Below are positions 21,556 through 32,116 of a DNA stretch of 64,000 nt, piece by piece. Within the stretch, counting starts at the first letter, position 1. The number at the start of each line of letters is the position of its first letter. Location: NCBI RefSeq assembly GCF_020283565.1, contig NC_060063.1:5292563-5356562 (forward strand). Direction: 5' to 3'. The notes beneath the pieces are model-generated. The model did no database searches. It had not been told where the DNA came from and saw only the letters and a program-made list of their open reading frames with translations. The position numbers were made by a program, and so were the translations under genes. This DNA is from Trifolium pratense. Taxonomy: Eukaryota; Streptophyta; Magnoliopsida; Fabales; Fabaceae.

Positions 21556-23892
21556 ATGAGTTATAGTGTATCTAGAAAAAGATCATTACCTATGTGTAGT
21601 TTCATTGGTTCCTCTTCCTCCAATGAAAATTTGAGAATTCCAAAATTGTCACTTTCAAGTGACAAAAATGGTTCCTCCTTAGGTCAAGAGCCTCAGGATG
21701 CAGATTATGTTCTACCATGTCTCAGTGATGAGATAGAGACAATGATATTGTCAAGGTTTCCAATATCAAAACATTGGAAATTATGTTGCTTAAACAACAA
21801 GTATTTGAATTTAATGAAGAGTGGTGAAATTTATAAGATAAGGAGAATGATAGGGTTGAAAGAATCATTAGTTTTTATGTTAGCAAGTGGTGAAAGGAAT
21901 TGGTGTTTGTTTGATGGTGGATTCAAGTCATGCAAGAAACTTCCTATTATTCCATCTGATTACAAATTTGAATTTGGTGTTAAAGACTCCTTTTCAGCTG
22001 GCACACATTTGTTTGTTTCAGGTATTGTAAATTTCTAACATGAACATAATTTTGAGTAATTTTCTTCTAGTCATTGAATGTGTGAAGCGGTGTCACGATA
22101 GTCTCTGAACATTATTAGTTAGTTTGGTCTTCGTATATATATTTGTCTTTCGATTGTTAATTAGTTTGGTTTTTAAATATTTGTCTTTTACGAGTCGATT
22201 CGGTCCATGAAATTGCTAAAAGAAGACATACTCAAGGATATTTTTGTAAATATGATACATATAGTGATAATTTACTTAAATTTGAGTCATTAGTCATTTT
22301 AGTCTTTGAATGTGTGAAAGAGTGTGTCACTTGCTCTTATTGTATAAAAATTATAAAATATATCTAAACGTGTGTCTTATATTAGTCAGTTTAATCGTCG
22401 TATTCATATTTGTCTATCGTTAGTTAATTTGGTCCGTAGACATGTCTTTTATAGTTAGTTTGATACATGCATGAAACACACTTCGGAATATTTTTGCAAT
22501 TTCGACAAAATTCAGGAACTATAGTTAAACAGCGATATAGGATGAAATTATATTAAATAAATAATTTAAGAATTTTTATTAGTTTAGAATTTATATTAGT
22601 TGGTAATTTAATTATTATTTAGTTGGGCTTCTTAGTCTTTTGGGCGGCCTTTGTTATGGCCCATTATTATATATAGTGTCTTTTGAGAAACATTGTAAAT
22701 ATACGAGGATTGTTCGCATGAAGGTTTGCTGCGGATTTGTGCTTGTTTTCGGTAGAAAATTTTGCAAGAAAGTTTCTTGAGGATTCCAAAAATCGTAGAA
22801 AACAATTACCCACAAAGATATTAGCTGGGAACCAAAATCCTTGAGAAAATCCGCAAGAAATGTATTTTCTATGGATTTTTGATCAAAATCCGTAGGAAAA
22901 CAAAAATTTCTAGTAGTGAAATTGATCCTCCTATGTGTCTTTAGTAAGGTAGTTTGGTCCTCGTTTGTATCTTTATTAGTCAGTTAGGTCCATGCATAAA
23001 TTACAAACATAAAAGACACTCTGAAATATTTTTGTAATTTCAATAGATTCAGAGACTATAAAGGTACAATCTCGCACAATATGGACCAAAATGACAATCA
23101 ACTTTCATAATTTTACATTTTTAATGATTAAAAGAAGTGTTTGATTCATTTATTCTTTGAACAAATCAATTAACAGGTATGGAGATGGATGGAGCAGTTA
23201 TTTGGAGGTATGAGCTAACAACAAATGAATGGTTTAAAGATCCATCAATGATAATACCAAGGTGTCGTTTTGCAACAGCTTCTTGTGACACTTTTGCTTA
23301 TGTTGCTGGTGGACTTGAAACTGAAAACTGTATTCAAGTTCTAAATTCAGCTGAAAAATACAATTCAGAAAACCAAACATGGGAAAAACTTCCAAACATG
23401 AACCAAACGAGAAAATCTTGTTCAGGTTGTTACTTGGACAACAAGTTTTATGTGATTGGAGGACAAGATGAGAAAGACAAGGATCTAACATGTGGCGAAT
23501 TCTTCGATGAAATGACCAACAAATGGTATTTGATTCCAAACATGTTGAAAGATATTGTTCTTTCGAGTTCGAGATCGCCTCTTATAGCTGTTGTTAACAA
23601 TGAATTGTACACACTTGATGCTTCATCAAATGAGGTTAAGGTTTATGTGAAAGGTACGAATTCGTGGAAGAAATTAGGGTTTGTTCCTGTTCGAGCCGAT
23701 AAATTACAAGGTGGTTGGGGTGTAGCTTTCAAATCTTTGGGAAATGAATTGATTGTTATTGGTACTACTTCTAACTCTTGTTATACTTGTTTGCCTCATC
23801 CTGATTTGGAGGTTTTGGAATGGAAGCAAATTGTGTGTGGTAGTGGAAATCATAATCCTTTTATTCACAATTGTGCTGTGATGTTAGCTTGA
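21556..23892 (+). CDS. TML: F-box/kelch-repeat protein, miR2111 target, probable TML
   Basis: Two exons, 21556-22021 and 23177-23892 (donor G|GTATTG, acceptor AACAG|GT), join in frame to a 393-aa protein. A basic stretch SRKRSLP near the start may serve in nuclear import. The F-box is about residues 53-95 (LPCLSDEIETMILSRFP); kelch repeats follow from about 184 (RCRFATASCDTFAYVAGG; SGCYLDNKFYVIGG). The end NCAVML is typical of the At1g26930/At5g60570/At3g27150 kelch F-box group. Such proteins are substrate adaptors of SCF ubiquitin ligases. The miR2111 site in exon 1 places it with Arabidopsis At3g27150 and legume TML, a root factor that limits nodule number downstream of CLE peptide-receptor signalling; shoot-derived miR2111 lowers TML. 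The assignment rests on domain order plus the miRNA site; whether it is TML1 or TML2 cannot be told. The 1155-bp intron is filled with repeats. Confidence 0.83.
21687..21707 (+). promoter_or_regulatory. miR2111 target site
   Basis: The 21 bases AGAGCCTCAGGATGCAGATTA pair with miR2111 (UAAUCUGCAUCCUGAGGUUUA, from memory): miRNA positions 1-17 pair perfectly, 18 and 20 as G:U wobbles, 19 as A:U, and 21 is a mismatch. Slicing is expected between 21697 and 21698. The site codes for residues about 44-51, just before the F-box, the same relative place as in known targets. Confidence 0.85.
22022..23176 (+). repeat. Repeat-rich intron of the TML-like gene
   Basis: Three diverged direct copies of a dispersed repeat (phrases TAGTTAGTTTGGTC, TTTGTCTTT, GGTCCATG(C/A)A, GAATATTTTTGTAA) lie at about 22060-22260, 22290-22520 and 22921-23060. 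Between the second and third is about 300 bp ending TTTCTAGTAGTG at 22918, whose reverse complement CACTACTAGAAA is a frequent CACTA-type terminus. No start of that element could be matched. Splice sites are unaffected. Confidence 0.5.
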
Positions 23893-25740
23893 GAAGTTAA
23901 AGTTTGAAGTTTGAAGTTCATGGAATAAGTGGAGTTTCTTGGAAACGAAGGAAGAAAAAGTTGAAGGTTAATGTGGACTTTTATTTATGTGTGTGTGTTT
24001 TTTTTTTTTTTATGAAGAATAAAAACTTAGCCAAGTTGGGTCTCCAAAGACTCACTAGGGTTAAGGAAAGTCTAAAGATTAAGAGAAAGTTAAGAAAAAT
24101 ATTTACTTATAATCCAACAACGAGATTCTCACATCGACAGAAAAGTTTAAACTCAAGTCCTTGTGAAATCTAAGGTGAACTCTTACCAATTGGAGCAATC
24201 TTCGTTGTTGGCGGAATTCTCTTTTTTACTTTTCAAACTTTCTAGCTAGCTTGTAAGCCTTATTCAAAAAGAAAAATGTTTTTCTAGTAATTAAGCCATA
24301 TATGGTTTCATTTCATGAAACTACTTGATGATCATTGGCTTAATATCTTACCAAGCTTGTTTATGTATCTTGTTCCTTTTATCTTTATACTATGCATGGA
24401 ATGAAAAAGGTAAATGCACCATCTATGGATGCTTATGTAATAATATGAGAGGTAAATGCACCTTTTAATCTTCAAAGTTCTAATGCAAAAGTGTTGTTGT
24501 TTATTTCTATCTTCCAAATTTCCTTCTCAAAATTAAAAATCTATTATTTTACACATTAAGTTAATTTAAATTGAACCACCAATTTAGTTATTGAGAATGT
24601 ATAATAATTTAATACTCAGAAAATAATAAATTTTTTAAATGATCTTTGAAATTGAAAATGGTTAAACACATTAAATTGGTCATTTTGTGTTGGTAAGAGG
24701 TTATATAACAATATTGTATCTCCTAAGTCTTTAGATGTAGTGCTTAAAAGAATTTGTATTGTCATATTCAAAAAAAATTAACGTCGCAGCTTGTTGTTCA
24801 TTTGTCGTTTATTTAAGTATATAATTATCTTACATATAAATTATATATATTCACAATTTATTTATAATCCCTTCGATTGAAACAAAAGTCAAAAAAAAAA
24901 AAAGTGTGATCGAGGATTCTCAATTTTAAAAATTATTTCTTAAATTTTGTTAATTTTAAGGACCACATTGTCTGAACATACAATTTTCCAAGTCAGGTTA
25001 CACTTTAGCTGGACATTATAGTACTGATGTCTACATCACTTTCTTAATCAACTATCAAACATATTTAATATTATCAACAGTTTGAATATGATTAGGTATT
25101 TTTTATTAGGATTTTTTATTAATTAAGTAGTTAATTAATTAGTATATGTAAACTGCTAGTTAAATAAGATAGTTGATTGGTTTATAGTGATGTCTGCGTA
25201 TGATTAGCATTATATATAGAATCTAACAGATAAAGGAAAATTGTTTAAAAAAAAACAGATAAAGGAAAATAGAAAATGTATTAATAATCAATAAAGGTGT
25301 GCTATATATATTAACACACAAATTTGACAATAAATTTTAATATCAATTTGAACGGGTGGTCCGCGTCGAGTAGCATCGCTTCAAGGTTAAAGTTAGTGGT
25401 GAGATATCTCCAAACGAGTTAGGATCCTTTCTATTTCATAAAGAAATAGACCTCTATTTCTTAAAAAAAATTGGAGAGTTTGGAGAGAGATAGCCACAAA
25501 AATAGCTAGTGAATTCCACCACTAAGTGGATCACACTATCATTAAATATTTTTTAAATTATTCAAATTTGTGAAGTAAATAAATAAATAATTATTTGTGT
25601 TTATTTCTCTAAATGGAGCTCTTTATTTCTTTTCAGAAATGAAGAGGATCATAATCCCATGTAAACACTCAGAATACTCGAGTTAGTAAGATGTGTGAAG
25701 TGAGATATATTAGGTTTAGAGATTGCACACCTAAGTCCTT
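23893..25740. other. Downstream of the TML-like gene, no further gene
   Basis: Probable 3' UTR of the kelch gene followed by AT-rich intergenic DNA. The ORF at 23904-24173 runs through a poly-T tract and has no domain. No RNA gene recognised. Confidence 0.4.
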
Positions 25741-25748
25741 CTTATAGG

Positions 25749-26401
25749 CAGGCCCGGTTTTGGGGCAAGGCAACCAGGCCTCCAGCTCAGGGCCTCCAAA
25801 ATATTGGGGCCTCAAATTTTTTTTTTGGCCCATCATTAATATAATTGGTTAAGTATAGTTCGTAACATAAAATTTACAACTAGTTGTATCTGCCGCAATG
25901 GTATCGCGCGCGTGTTGTAAGACCCCTAGATGGAGAGGTCGCTAGTTTGACTCTCTCCCAGTGATATTTTTGTTTTTTTTCTTTTTTTTTTCTTTGGTAA
26001 GGAGTTGTTTATTTTTTTATGTTTTAAGAGTCTTTTTATTAAAACAATTAAGGAATTAAAGAAAAGTTGTTGAATCCATTGAACATTTAGGTATTTTATT
26101 ATTTATTTTATTTGTTGTGTAAATGTTAATTTTATTTATTAATTATTTCTTAATTTTTTATTTATCGGTTCAATTTCAACGATGCAGAATATTGTTTCAA
26201 AAAAAAAAACGATGCAGAATATGACTTTTTTTTTATGTTAGTTACACGGATAAATGATTATTTTTTATGTTTTTAATACTATTTACAATTTAAATAAATG
26301 ATGTTCTTTTAAAAAAAAAATTGCATAAAAAAAATTATAATTTTTATTAGGTATTCATTTTTATTATTTGTCCTGGCCTCAAAATCTCGGAACCGGCACT
26401 G
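25749..26401. mobile_element. Non-autonomous hAT element (653 bp) with 8-bp TSD
   Basis: It begins CAGGCCCGGTTTTGGGGC and ends CTCGGAACCGGCACTG (reverse complement CAGTGCCGGTTCCGAG). Perfect 8-bp direct repeats CTTATAGG flank it at 25741-25748 and 26402-26409, which is the hAT TSD length. Inside, about 25880-25965 carries a tRNA-like text (AATGGTATCGCGCGCGTG, then AGGTCGCTAGTTTGACTC) that could be a nested SINE or captured tRNA-derived piece. No transposase ORF. Confidence 0.88.
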
Positions 26402-26604
26402 CTTATAGGAAGGAGTAAATATAGTCCCAACACGGAGACTCAATCATTGATGAGGGGAGCGGAGGCAATTATGGGATCCGCATCAATAACAGAAGAGAAA
26501 CAAAGTCATTAAAGCCTTATTTTACTAGGCGGGCGTTACCAATGGAGTACGTTTTATCCGCTGAAATTTGGTAGAGATATGAACTCTTGGAGTAGACCAA
26601 CTAA

Positions 26605-27012
26605 GGCTCTGTTTGGTAAAATTAAGCTATAAGCTAGCTTATAGCTGATAAGCTAGCTGATAGCTGAAAAGCTAGCTGATTGAAATTAAAATGTTTGGTA
26701 AAATTAGCTTTTTAAATGATTGATAAATATAAAAAGACATAAAAGGATATTTATATGTAGTGGGTAGTTTATGTTTTAGTGGGTTGTTTTTTATTTTATA
26801 AAAAATAATAAAATTAAATTAAAGGTTAAAAATGAAAAAAACTGTAAAAAGCTATAAGCTATAAGCTCAAACGCTACTTGAAATAGCATCTCAAAAAAAG
26901 CTATAAGCTCGTGAGAAAAGCTTTTTACCAAACAATTTTATTTTTTTCAAACAAGCTTATAAGCTAGTCCAATAAACTATAAGCTAGCTTATTGGACTAA
27001 CCAAACACACCC
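26605..27012. mobile_element. Tourist-like (PIF/Harbinger) MITE (408 bp)
   Basis: Ends GGCTCTGTTTGG and CCAAACACACCC are inverted copies, flanked by TAA at 26602-26604 and 27013-27015, the 3-bp target preferred by PIF/Harbinger elements. The body is built of many AGCTATAAGCTAGCTTAT-type inverted motifs near both ends and an AT-rich centre without coding capacity. Confidence 0.82.
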
Positions 27013-27520
27013 TAAGTCCTTTGGGTTTGGTGCCAAACACATCGATGAGCATGTCTTGACAATGTAAAATACATTTTATATAATTGAATAGCTATTTTTC
27101 AAGTTTTATATTATTATAATATTGTCAAAACAAAGTTTTATATTATAAGAAAAATAATTACAAAGAAAAAAAAATCATTTCATTATCTATAAACATTATA
27201 CTAATTTTCTATTATTTTTTCTTAAAAGTATTAAAAGTTCAGTATTATTAGAGATAAAAACTTCAAAAAAACAAAAAATTATTTCGTCGACACTTTTAAT
27301 AAATAGTATGAAATAGTTTTTTGTTAAATAATAATTCATTCCATTATTGACTTAAAAACCAATAGTATAATAGTACATGTTGATTTTGCACATGTGCCAT
27401 AGAATTTCTCGTTAGATTGTCTCGTCACGCCATTAACTTGTTTTAAGCAGAGCTAGTGGCAGAGTTAAGAAATGGTTCTCTTCATTGATATTATGGTCAA
27501 GTTTTATTGCAATCATTAAT
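27013..27520. other. AT-rich intergenic DNA, nothing recognised
   Basis: No gene, RNA or repeat signature seen. Confidence 0.4.
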
Positions 27521-27582
27521 TTCGAAGGAGAGAGGGAGGGGGGGGGGGGAGGGAGGGAGAGAGAGGGAGGGAGGGGCGGGGG
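27521..27582. repeat. Purine (G/A) low-complexity tract
   Basis: About 60 bases of almost pure G and A on the + strand, including a run of at least ten G (27540-27549) and GGGA/GAGA steps. It produces spurious ORFs on both strands. Such tracts can adopt triplex or G-rich secondary structure, which is inference only. Confidence 0.8.
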
Positions 27583-27609
27583 AAGAAAAAGGTGTATTAA
27601 AGGGATTTA

Positions 27610-27760
27610 GATCCTCTCCATCACTATCCTCTTCATCCCTCTCCATCCTCTCTATCTCTCTCATAATCTCACTCTCTCTCATTATTATTTTAAAAAATTT
27701 AATTGAAAAGAGAGATAGAGAGGATGGAGAGGGATGAAGGGGAGAGTGAAGGAGAGGATC
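27610..27760. mobile_element. Foldback/MITE-like hairpin (151 bp)
   Basis: GATCCTCTCCATCACTATCC at the left and GGAGAGGATC at the right are ends of inverted arms of about 60 bp (CATCCCTCTCCATCCTCTCT paired with AGAGAGGATGGAGAGGGATG) around an AT-rich loop. It lies just after the purine tract. No clear TSD. Confidence 0.6.
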
Positions 27761-27961
27761 CGATCACATATTAAAGGGTGATGATGTACTCATGTACACA
27801 CTTGAGGAACATGAGGTAAAAAGAATTGATATATAGAATCCACTCTCAACATAGTTCGAGTAGTTTTTTTGGTAGAAACTAAATGTACTTTCTCAATCAA
27901 ATGATATATAATTGATGTTTTTTTAATTCTATTTAAAATCGAAGAAAACACATATTATTAA

Positions 27962-28308
27962 TGTTGGAATTTGCCTTCAAACTGAAGCAGAAAACAGTTT
28001 TTTTTTCGCCCCATGCGAAAAAAATGGTGCCTCACGCAAAATTTTCAGCAGAGCAGGAGTTGACTTGTTGTTTCTGTGCCCCGGGCGAAAGTTTCTGTGC
28101 CCCGGGCGAAAATTCCTGTGCCCCAGGAGAAAGAGATAGAAAATGTGAGATTTTTTAGGGTTCTTCACCCAACATCAATCTAGGATCAAAGGGGGTTCCT
28201 TTTGGGTATATTCTAGGGTTGGGGAAGTCTTTCTAACACCTTTTAATCACTTATCATTAAAATCTCTTGGTCACGGGAAGAGATTTGGGAAAAGGGTAGA
28301 ATTAGGGT
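27962..28308 (+). repeat. LTR-like repeat, left copy (cut short)
   Basis: Starts TGTTGGAATTTGCCTTCAAA and is about 85-90% similar by eye to 29742-30151. It contains repeated GTGCC(C)CGGGCGAAA phrases. The copy stops at 28308, where a 34-bp tandem array begins, so the expected LTR 3' part and primer-binding site are missing. Confidence 0.65.
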
Positions 28309-28444
28309 CAGCCTGGAGAGGCGATGGAATAATACTCGAGATCGGTCTGGAGAGGCGATGGAATAATACTTAACATCGGCCTGGAGAGGCAGTGGAATAA
28401 TACTCCACATCGGCCTGGAGAGGCGGTGGAATAATACTCGGGAT
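28309..28444 (+). repeat. 34-bp tandem repeat, four units
   Basis: Units at 28309, 28343, 28377 and 28411, each close to CGGCCTGGAGAGGCGGTGGA followed by ATAATACTCxxxAT, without spacers. Units differ at a few positions (GCGATGG, GCAGTGG, GCGGTGG). The array sits exactly where the left LTR-like copy breaks off. Confidence 0.9.
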
Positions 28445-29741
28445 TACGTTTGAAACAACAACTTTATTATTGTGAGAATGCAGAGGTGCTAGTGTGGTGA
28501 AGTTGAGAATCGGTGGAGTTTAAGTCGTCAACTTTGGATGCTCCTATCACACGTGTTTGAAGAAGAAATATTTTGAATCCTAGAGCTAGTTGAAGGTGGA
28601 GTTTGTTCATCTTGGAGATGGGAAAGCTTGCAAGGTTCGAGGTATGGTTTTAGTTTGTCTGGTTTGATAATCAGTAGTTTCTTCTACACGATGTGAGGTA
28701 TTTTCTTGAACTTGGATGCATAGATAGTAGGCAGATACTTGTTAGATGGTTCTATTATTATTGGTAATGCATCAGTTACTAGTGGTTATTCTCATGATGT
28801 TGACAAGTTGTGGAACTTCAGGTTGGTAGTGACATTGGTTTTAGTTGGACTAGAGAAACAAAGTTTACTAGGTGGTGGAACTAAACCGGAAAGTGTTGGA
28901 GACTAACAATGATTTGAAGTGTGTTTCAGAGTAATTGAAAGGTTTTGCGTTACAAGGTGGAGGACATAGTGGATATACCAATTTGAGATTTTGGTGGAGG
29001 AAACTCAGTTTGAGGTGGAGTCTTTTACTAGTGGGACTAGAAGAAGACGGTCGACATTAGCTCTTGATTATCTAATGTGAGATATGGAAGAGAGTTGTAT
29101 TGTTGCACCAAAGTGGTATAGCTATAGAGACCTTGTGGGTTATGTTTCGATTGTGCCCGAAGAAGTGCAAAACTTGGAAGATCTTCGGGGAGGCAATTGA
29201 AAGCAACAGTGATCAGACTTGGTAACTTGTAGGATTGCTAGAGGTAGTTGGATGCAAGGAGAGTTTGGTGTTGCAGCTTATGGAACCACCTAAAATTCCA
29301 AGGTTGGTTGGAGGCAAGCAAATCTTCAAGAGTACGGAAGACATTCCGGGGATTGAGAAGGTGTGGTGAGGCTTGTAGGATTATTCTAAAATTCCATGGA
29401 TAGTCGAAAGCAAGCGTTTCTTCGGGAGTACGGAAAGGAACATTCTGGGGTTCGAAGAGGGGGTGGTGTGAACTTGTGGAGCTACCGAAAAATCCTATGG
29501 TAGTGGGAGGCAAGAACTTCGTGAGGGTGGAAGGCATTTCGAGGGATGAAGGAAGGAGGTTCAAACCGGATGCTTTTGAGTCTAGCAATGGTTGTTGGAA
29601 ACAAGTGAAGGTTGGTGTCAAGGTCAATATTCGAGTGGGACTTGGATTTGATCTGGTGTCTTGGATGGTAGTTCAAGGTGGGGTAGCATGATGGTTGGTG
29701 GGAAGTTGGCATCACCATCAATTTAAAGGCAAGGTGGAGAT
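28445..29741 (+). mobile_element. Non-coding internal region of an LTR-type element
   Basis: Lies between the two LTR-like repeats. It has no gag or pol sequence; ORFs are short and without domains. It ends in AAGGTGGAGAT directly before the right LTR-like copy, which looks like a polypurine tract. This suggests a non-autonomous LTR retrotransposon whose proteins come from elsewhere. Confidence 0.55.
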
Positions 29742-29898
29742 TGTTGGAATTTGCCTTCAAATTGAAGCAAAAAACTGTTTTTTTCGCCCCAAGCGAAAAA
29801 ATGGTGCCTCAGGCGAAAATTTCAGCAGAGCAGGAGCTGACTTGCTGTTTTTCCGCCCTGGGCAAAAATTCCTGTGCCCTGGGCGAAAATCGCGTAGT

Positions 29899-29954
<56 letters not shown>

Positions 29955-30390
29955 ACGTTTCTGTAGTTGTAAGAGAGAGAAAATGTGAGGTTTTTTAGGT
30001 TTCTTCATCCAACATCAATCTAGGATTAAAGGGGGTTCCTTTTGGGTATATTCTAGGGTTGGGGAAGTGTTTCTAACACCTGGTAATCACTTATTATTGA
30101 AATCTCTTGGTTACGGGAAGAGATTTGGGAAAATGGTAGAATTAGGGTTAAAGTCCTGTCCTTGCAACTCTTTTGTAATGAATCTTTGTAATCAAGAAGG
30201 AAGTTTGATAGTGGAATTGAGGGTCTCTCTCCCCCAGAGTAGGTTCGTTTCAACCGAACTGGGTAAACAATTTTCATCGTGTTCTTTATCGCTTTATGTA
30301 GTTCTAGCTTTTGTTGATTTATTGCTTATTCTCATTCATTTTGATTTGGTTGCTTCAATTCATTTGTCCCACACATCAAAGTATTATTGG
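29742..30390 (+). repeat. LTR-like repeat, right copy with microsatellite
   Basis: Starts TGTTGGAATTTGCCTTCAAA right after a polypurine-like tract and repeats the left copy to about 30151, then continues with GTAGGTTCGTTTCAACCGAA and an ACTGGGTAAACAA phrase, text common in legume Copia LTRs. A TA then TG microsatellite (29898-29952) has expanded within this copy only. The 3' end is uncertain; a phrase GGTTTTCGGTCCGAATTCAC is tandemly duplicated at about 30394-30455. The 184-aa ORF at 30067 is LTR sequence, not a gene. Confidence 0.55.
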
Positions 30391-30740
30391 TGTGGTTTTC
30401 GGTCCGAATTCACAATTATGCTTCTTGGTTTTCGGTCCGAATTCACAATTATGCTTCTTTATAATCTCAAACTATTGCACAGTGGCAAGAAGATTAATAG
30501 AAATAGAAATGATGACTTAGTGAATGGAGATATAAATGGAGATAGTGCTCAAAGAGGCGACACACTCCACCATGTTGTGTTTTCTGCGAATCGAGAGGAC
30601 AAACCAATTAGTGTTGGTTAGTTTCAAATCGCATTTCATCTTGTGAATAAAGGGTTAAACGGACTAAGTCTTCATATCCAATTAATTTCGTCATGCATTA
30701 TATTATTATTTTTCTTTAGTAGTCAGCTAGTATTTAATTA

Positions 30741-31115
30741 TTTGATGCAAAATTAAGAATCTTGGTAAGTAAAACTGGTTATCTTTTTTATTGTTCTCTG
30801 GGTGGTTATGGTGGTCTGATGCGTAATAATAATAATGATTTTATTTTGGGTTTCTACGGGGCTGCAACAGTCCAAAGTATTGTATTAGCAGAGCTTATGG
30901 CTGTGTTACATGGTTTGCAAATCTGTTGGGAGAGTGGATTCAGGAGAATCACTTGTTTCTCAGACTCGCTTTAGATAGTTAGTTTAATTCGGGAAGAAGT
31001 TTTTGCTCATCACCGGTTTGCGAATGAAGTTTTTAGTATTCGTCAATTTCTTGCTAGAGACGACATGTTATGATTGATCAAACACTTTGGGAGGGTAATA
31101 GTCTAAAAAAATCGA
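30741..31115 (+). pseudogene. RNase H-like (RVT_3) fragment of LINE origin
   Basis: Reads GGYGGLMRNNNNDFILGFYG, then LAELMAVLHGLQICWESGF and CFSDSL, a stop at 30972 (TAG), and continues in frame with VSLIREEVFAHHRFANEVFS and IRQFLARD. After one frame shift near 31068 come VMIDQTLWEGNS. This is the RNase H-like domain found at the end of plant LINE polyproteins and in stand-alone derivatives. The DEDD-type acidic residues are partly visible (E in LAEL, D in SDSL). Broken by stop and frameshift, and the upstream reverse transcriptase is absent. Confidence 0.75.
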
Positions 31116-31600
31116 TAATAGTCTAAAAATATACACTATTCATTTCATCATTTCACATATTTGGTCAAAAAATTAGTAATAGTCTAATATCGTTGTTCTT
31201 TAAAAAGATAAATTATCTTTTTGATCTAAAATAATAAAGAAATTGTTTGAATTTTAAATATTGTGTCAACAAAAAACTTTCAATTAAATTAAAAGATCTA
31301 AAGTAGTTTGTAATGTAAAAATATTGATAAATCTTAACTCAACCGACAAATATTAAAATTATTAGTTGGCATTTTTACTATCTCTTCATCTGCAAAATAA
31401 AAATAATAATGTAGAAATGGTGATTTTTTTTTTACAGTAATTTTTTTGTTCGATGTAGAAATGGTGATTTAAACACATTTTATTACATTAGGAAACAGAA
31501 AAAAAATTTAAACACATTTTATTACATTTGGTTAGAACATGTTGGACAAAAACGACATCGTTTTGAAAGTAAAGCATTTTAGAAGTGAAAAACGCTTACA
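31116..31600. other. Upstream region of the SNF12 gene
   Basis: AT-rich DNA with no gene. From about 31600 the sequence becomes pyrimidine-rich (CTCTCTCAC...), as usual for plant 5' leaders. Confidence 0.4.
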
Positions 31601-31755
31601 CTGACTAAACTTTGACCCTCTCGAATTTGTGCCATTTTCCAAACCCTAGCAAAACTTCACCATCATCATCTTCCTCAATATTCACCAATCTCAATCTCTC
31701 ACACTCTCTTCAATTTCTCCAATTCACTTCTTTCTCTTCTCAATTTTCACTCATA

Positions 31756-31797
31756 AAACCCTAATTCAATTCATCTCTCTCTCACACCAAACCCTAA
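31756..31797 (+). promoter_or_regulatory. Two telo-box motifs in the 5' leader
   Basis: AAACCCTAA occurs at 31756-31764 and 31789-31797, with a related AAACCCTAGC near 31641. Telo boxes are common near the transcription start of plant genes for growth, ribosome biogenesis and chromatin factors. A 5' UTR intron probably follows (donor AG|GTAAAC at 31873, acceptor TTGATTAG| at 32103). Confidence 0.5.
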
Positions 31798-32116
31798 TTC
31801 ACTATCCAAATCTCTATTCAAGCGAAGATCACAGTTTTCAGAGTCAGTAGATCAAGCTAAATCCAGGTCGAGGTAAACACTACTTGATTTGGATTCAAAG
31901 TCAGTGATTTTTGTTCTTTCCATTTTTGAGAACGTAAATTTAGGATTTTTACAAAGTTATGAATTTTAACATTTGAATTTGTTGAATTTTGTCCCCCACT
32001 TGGTTCATGATTGAGATTGTTACATAAAGTTAAGATTTTTTCATTTGGGTCTTAAAGATTTTATTTTATTGATTTTTTGGTTTTGTCTCTTTTTGTTGAT
32101 TAGATTTTGGATAGTG

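Noticed and set aside
25880..25965. Functional tRNA gene
   Set aside because: Only box-like motifs are seen; no complete acceptor stem or cloverleaf could be drawn by eye.
27497..27737. Arg/Gly/Glu-rich ORFs on both strands
   Set aside because: Products of the purine tract and adjacent foldback element.
28309..28444. CRISPR-like array
   Set aside because: Head-to-tail 34-bp units without spacers in a plant genome; it is a minisatellite.
29900..29960. Possible regulatory Z-DNA or array structure
   Set aside because: It is a simple TA/TG microsatellite inside an LTR-like repeat.
30067..30621. 184-aa + strand ORF
   Set aside because: It lies in and just past the LTR-like repeat, has no domain, and contains a tandemly duplicated stretch (FGFRSEFTIMLL type) caused by DNA duplication.
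32045..32116. Upstream in-frame ATG of SNF12 ([12 protein letters not shown])
   Set aside because: Falls in a probable 5' UTR intron (31873-32103) and adds a hydrophobic leader foreign to this nuclear protein family.
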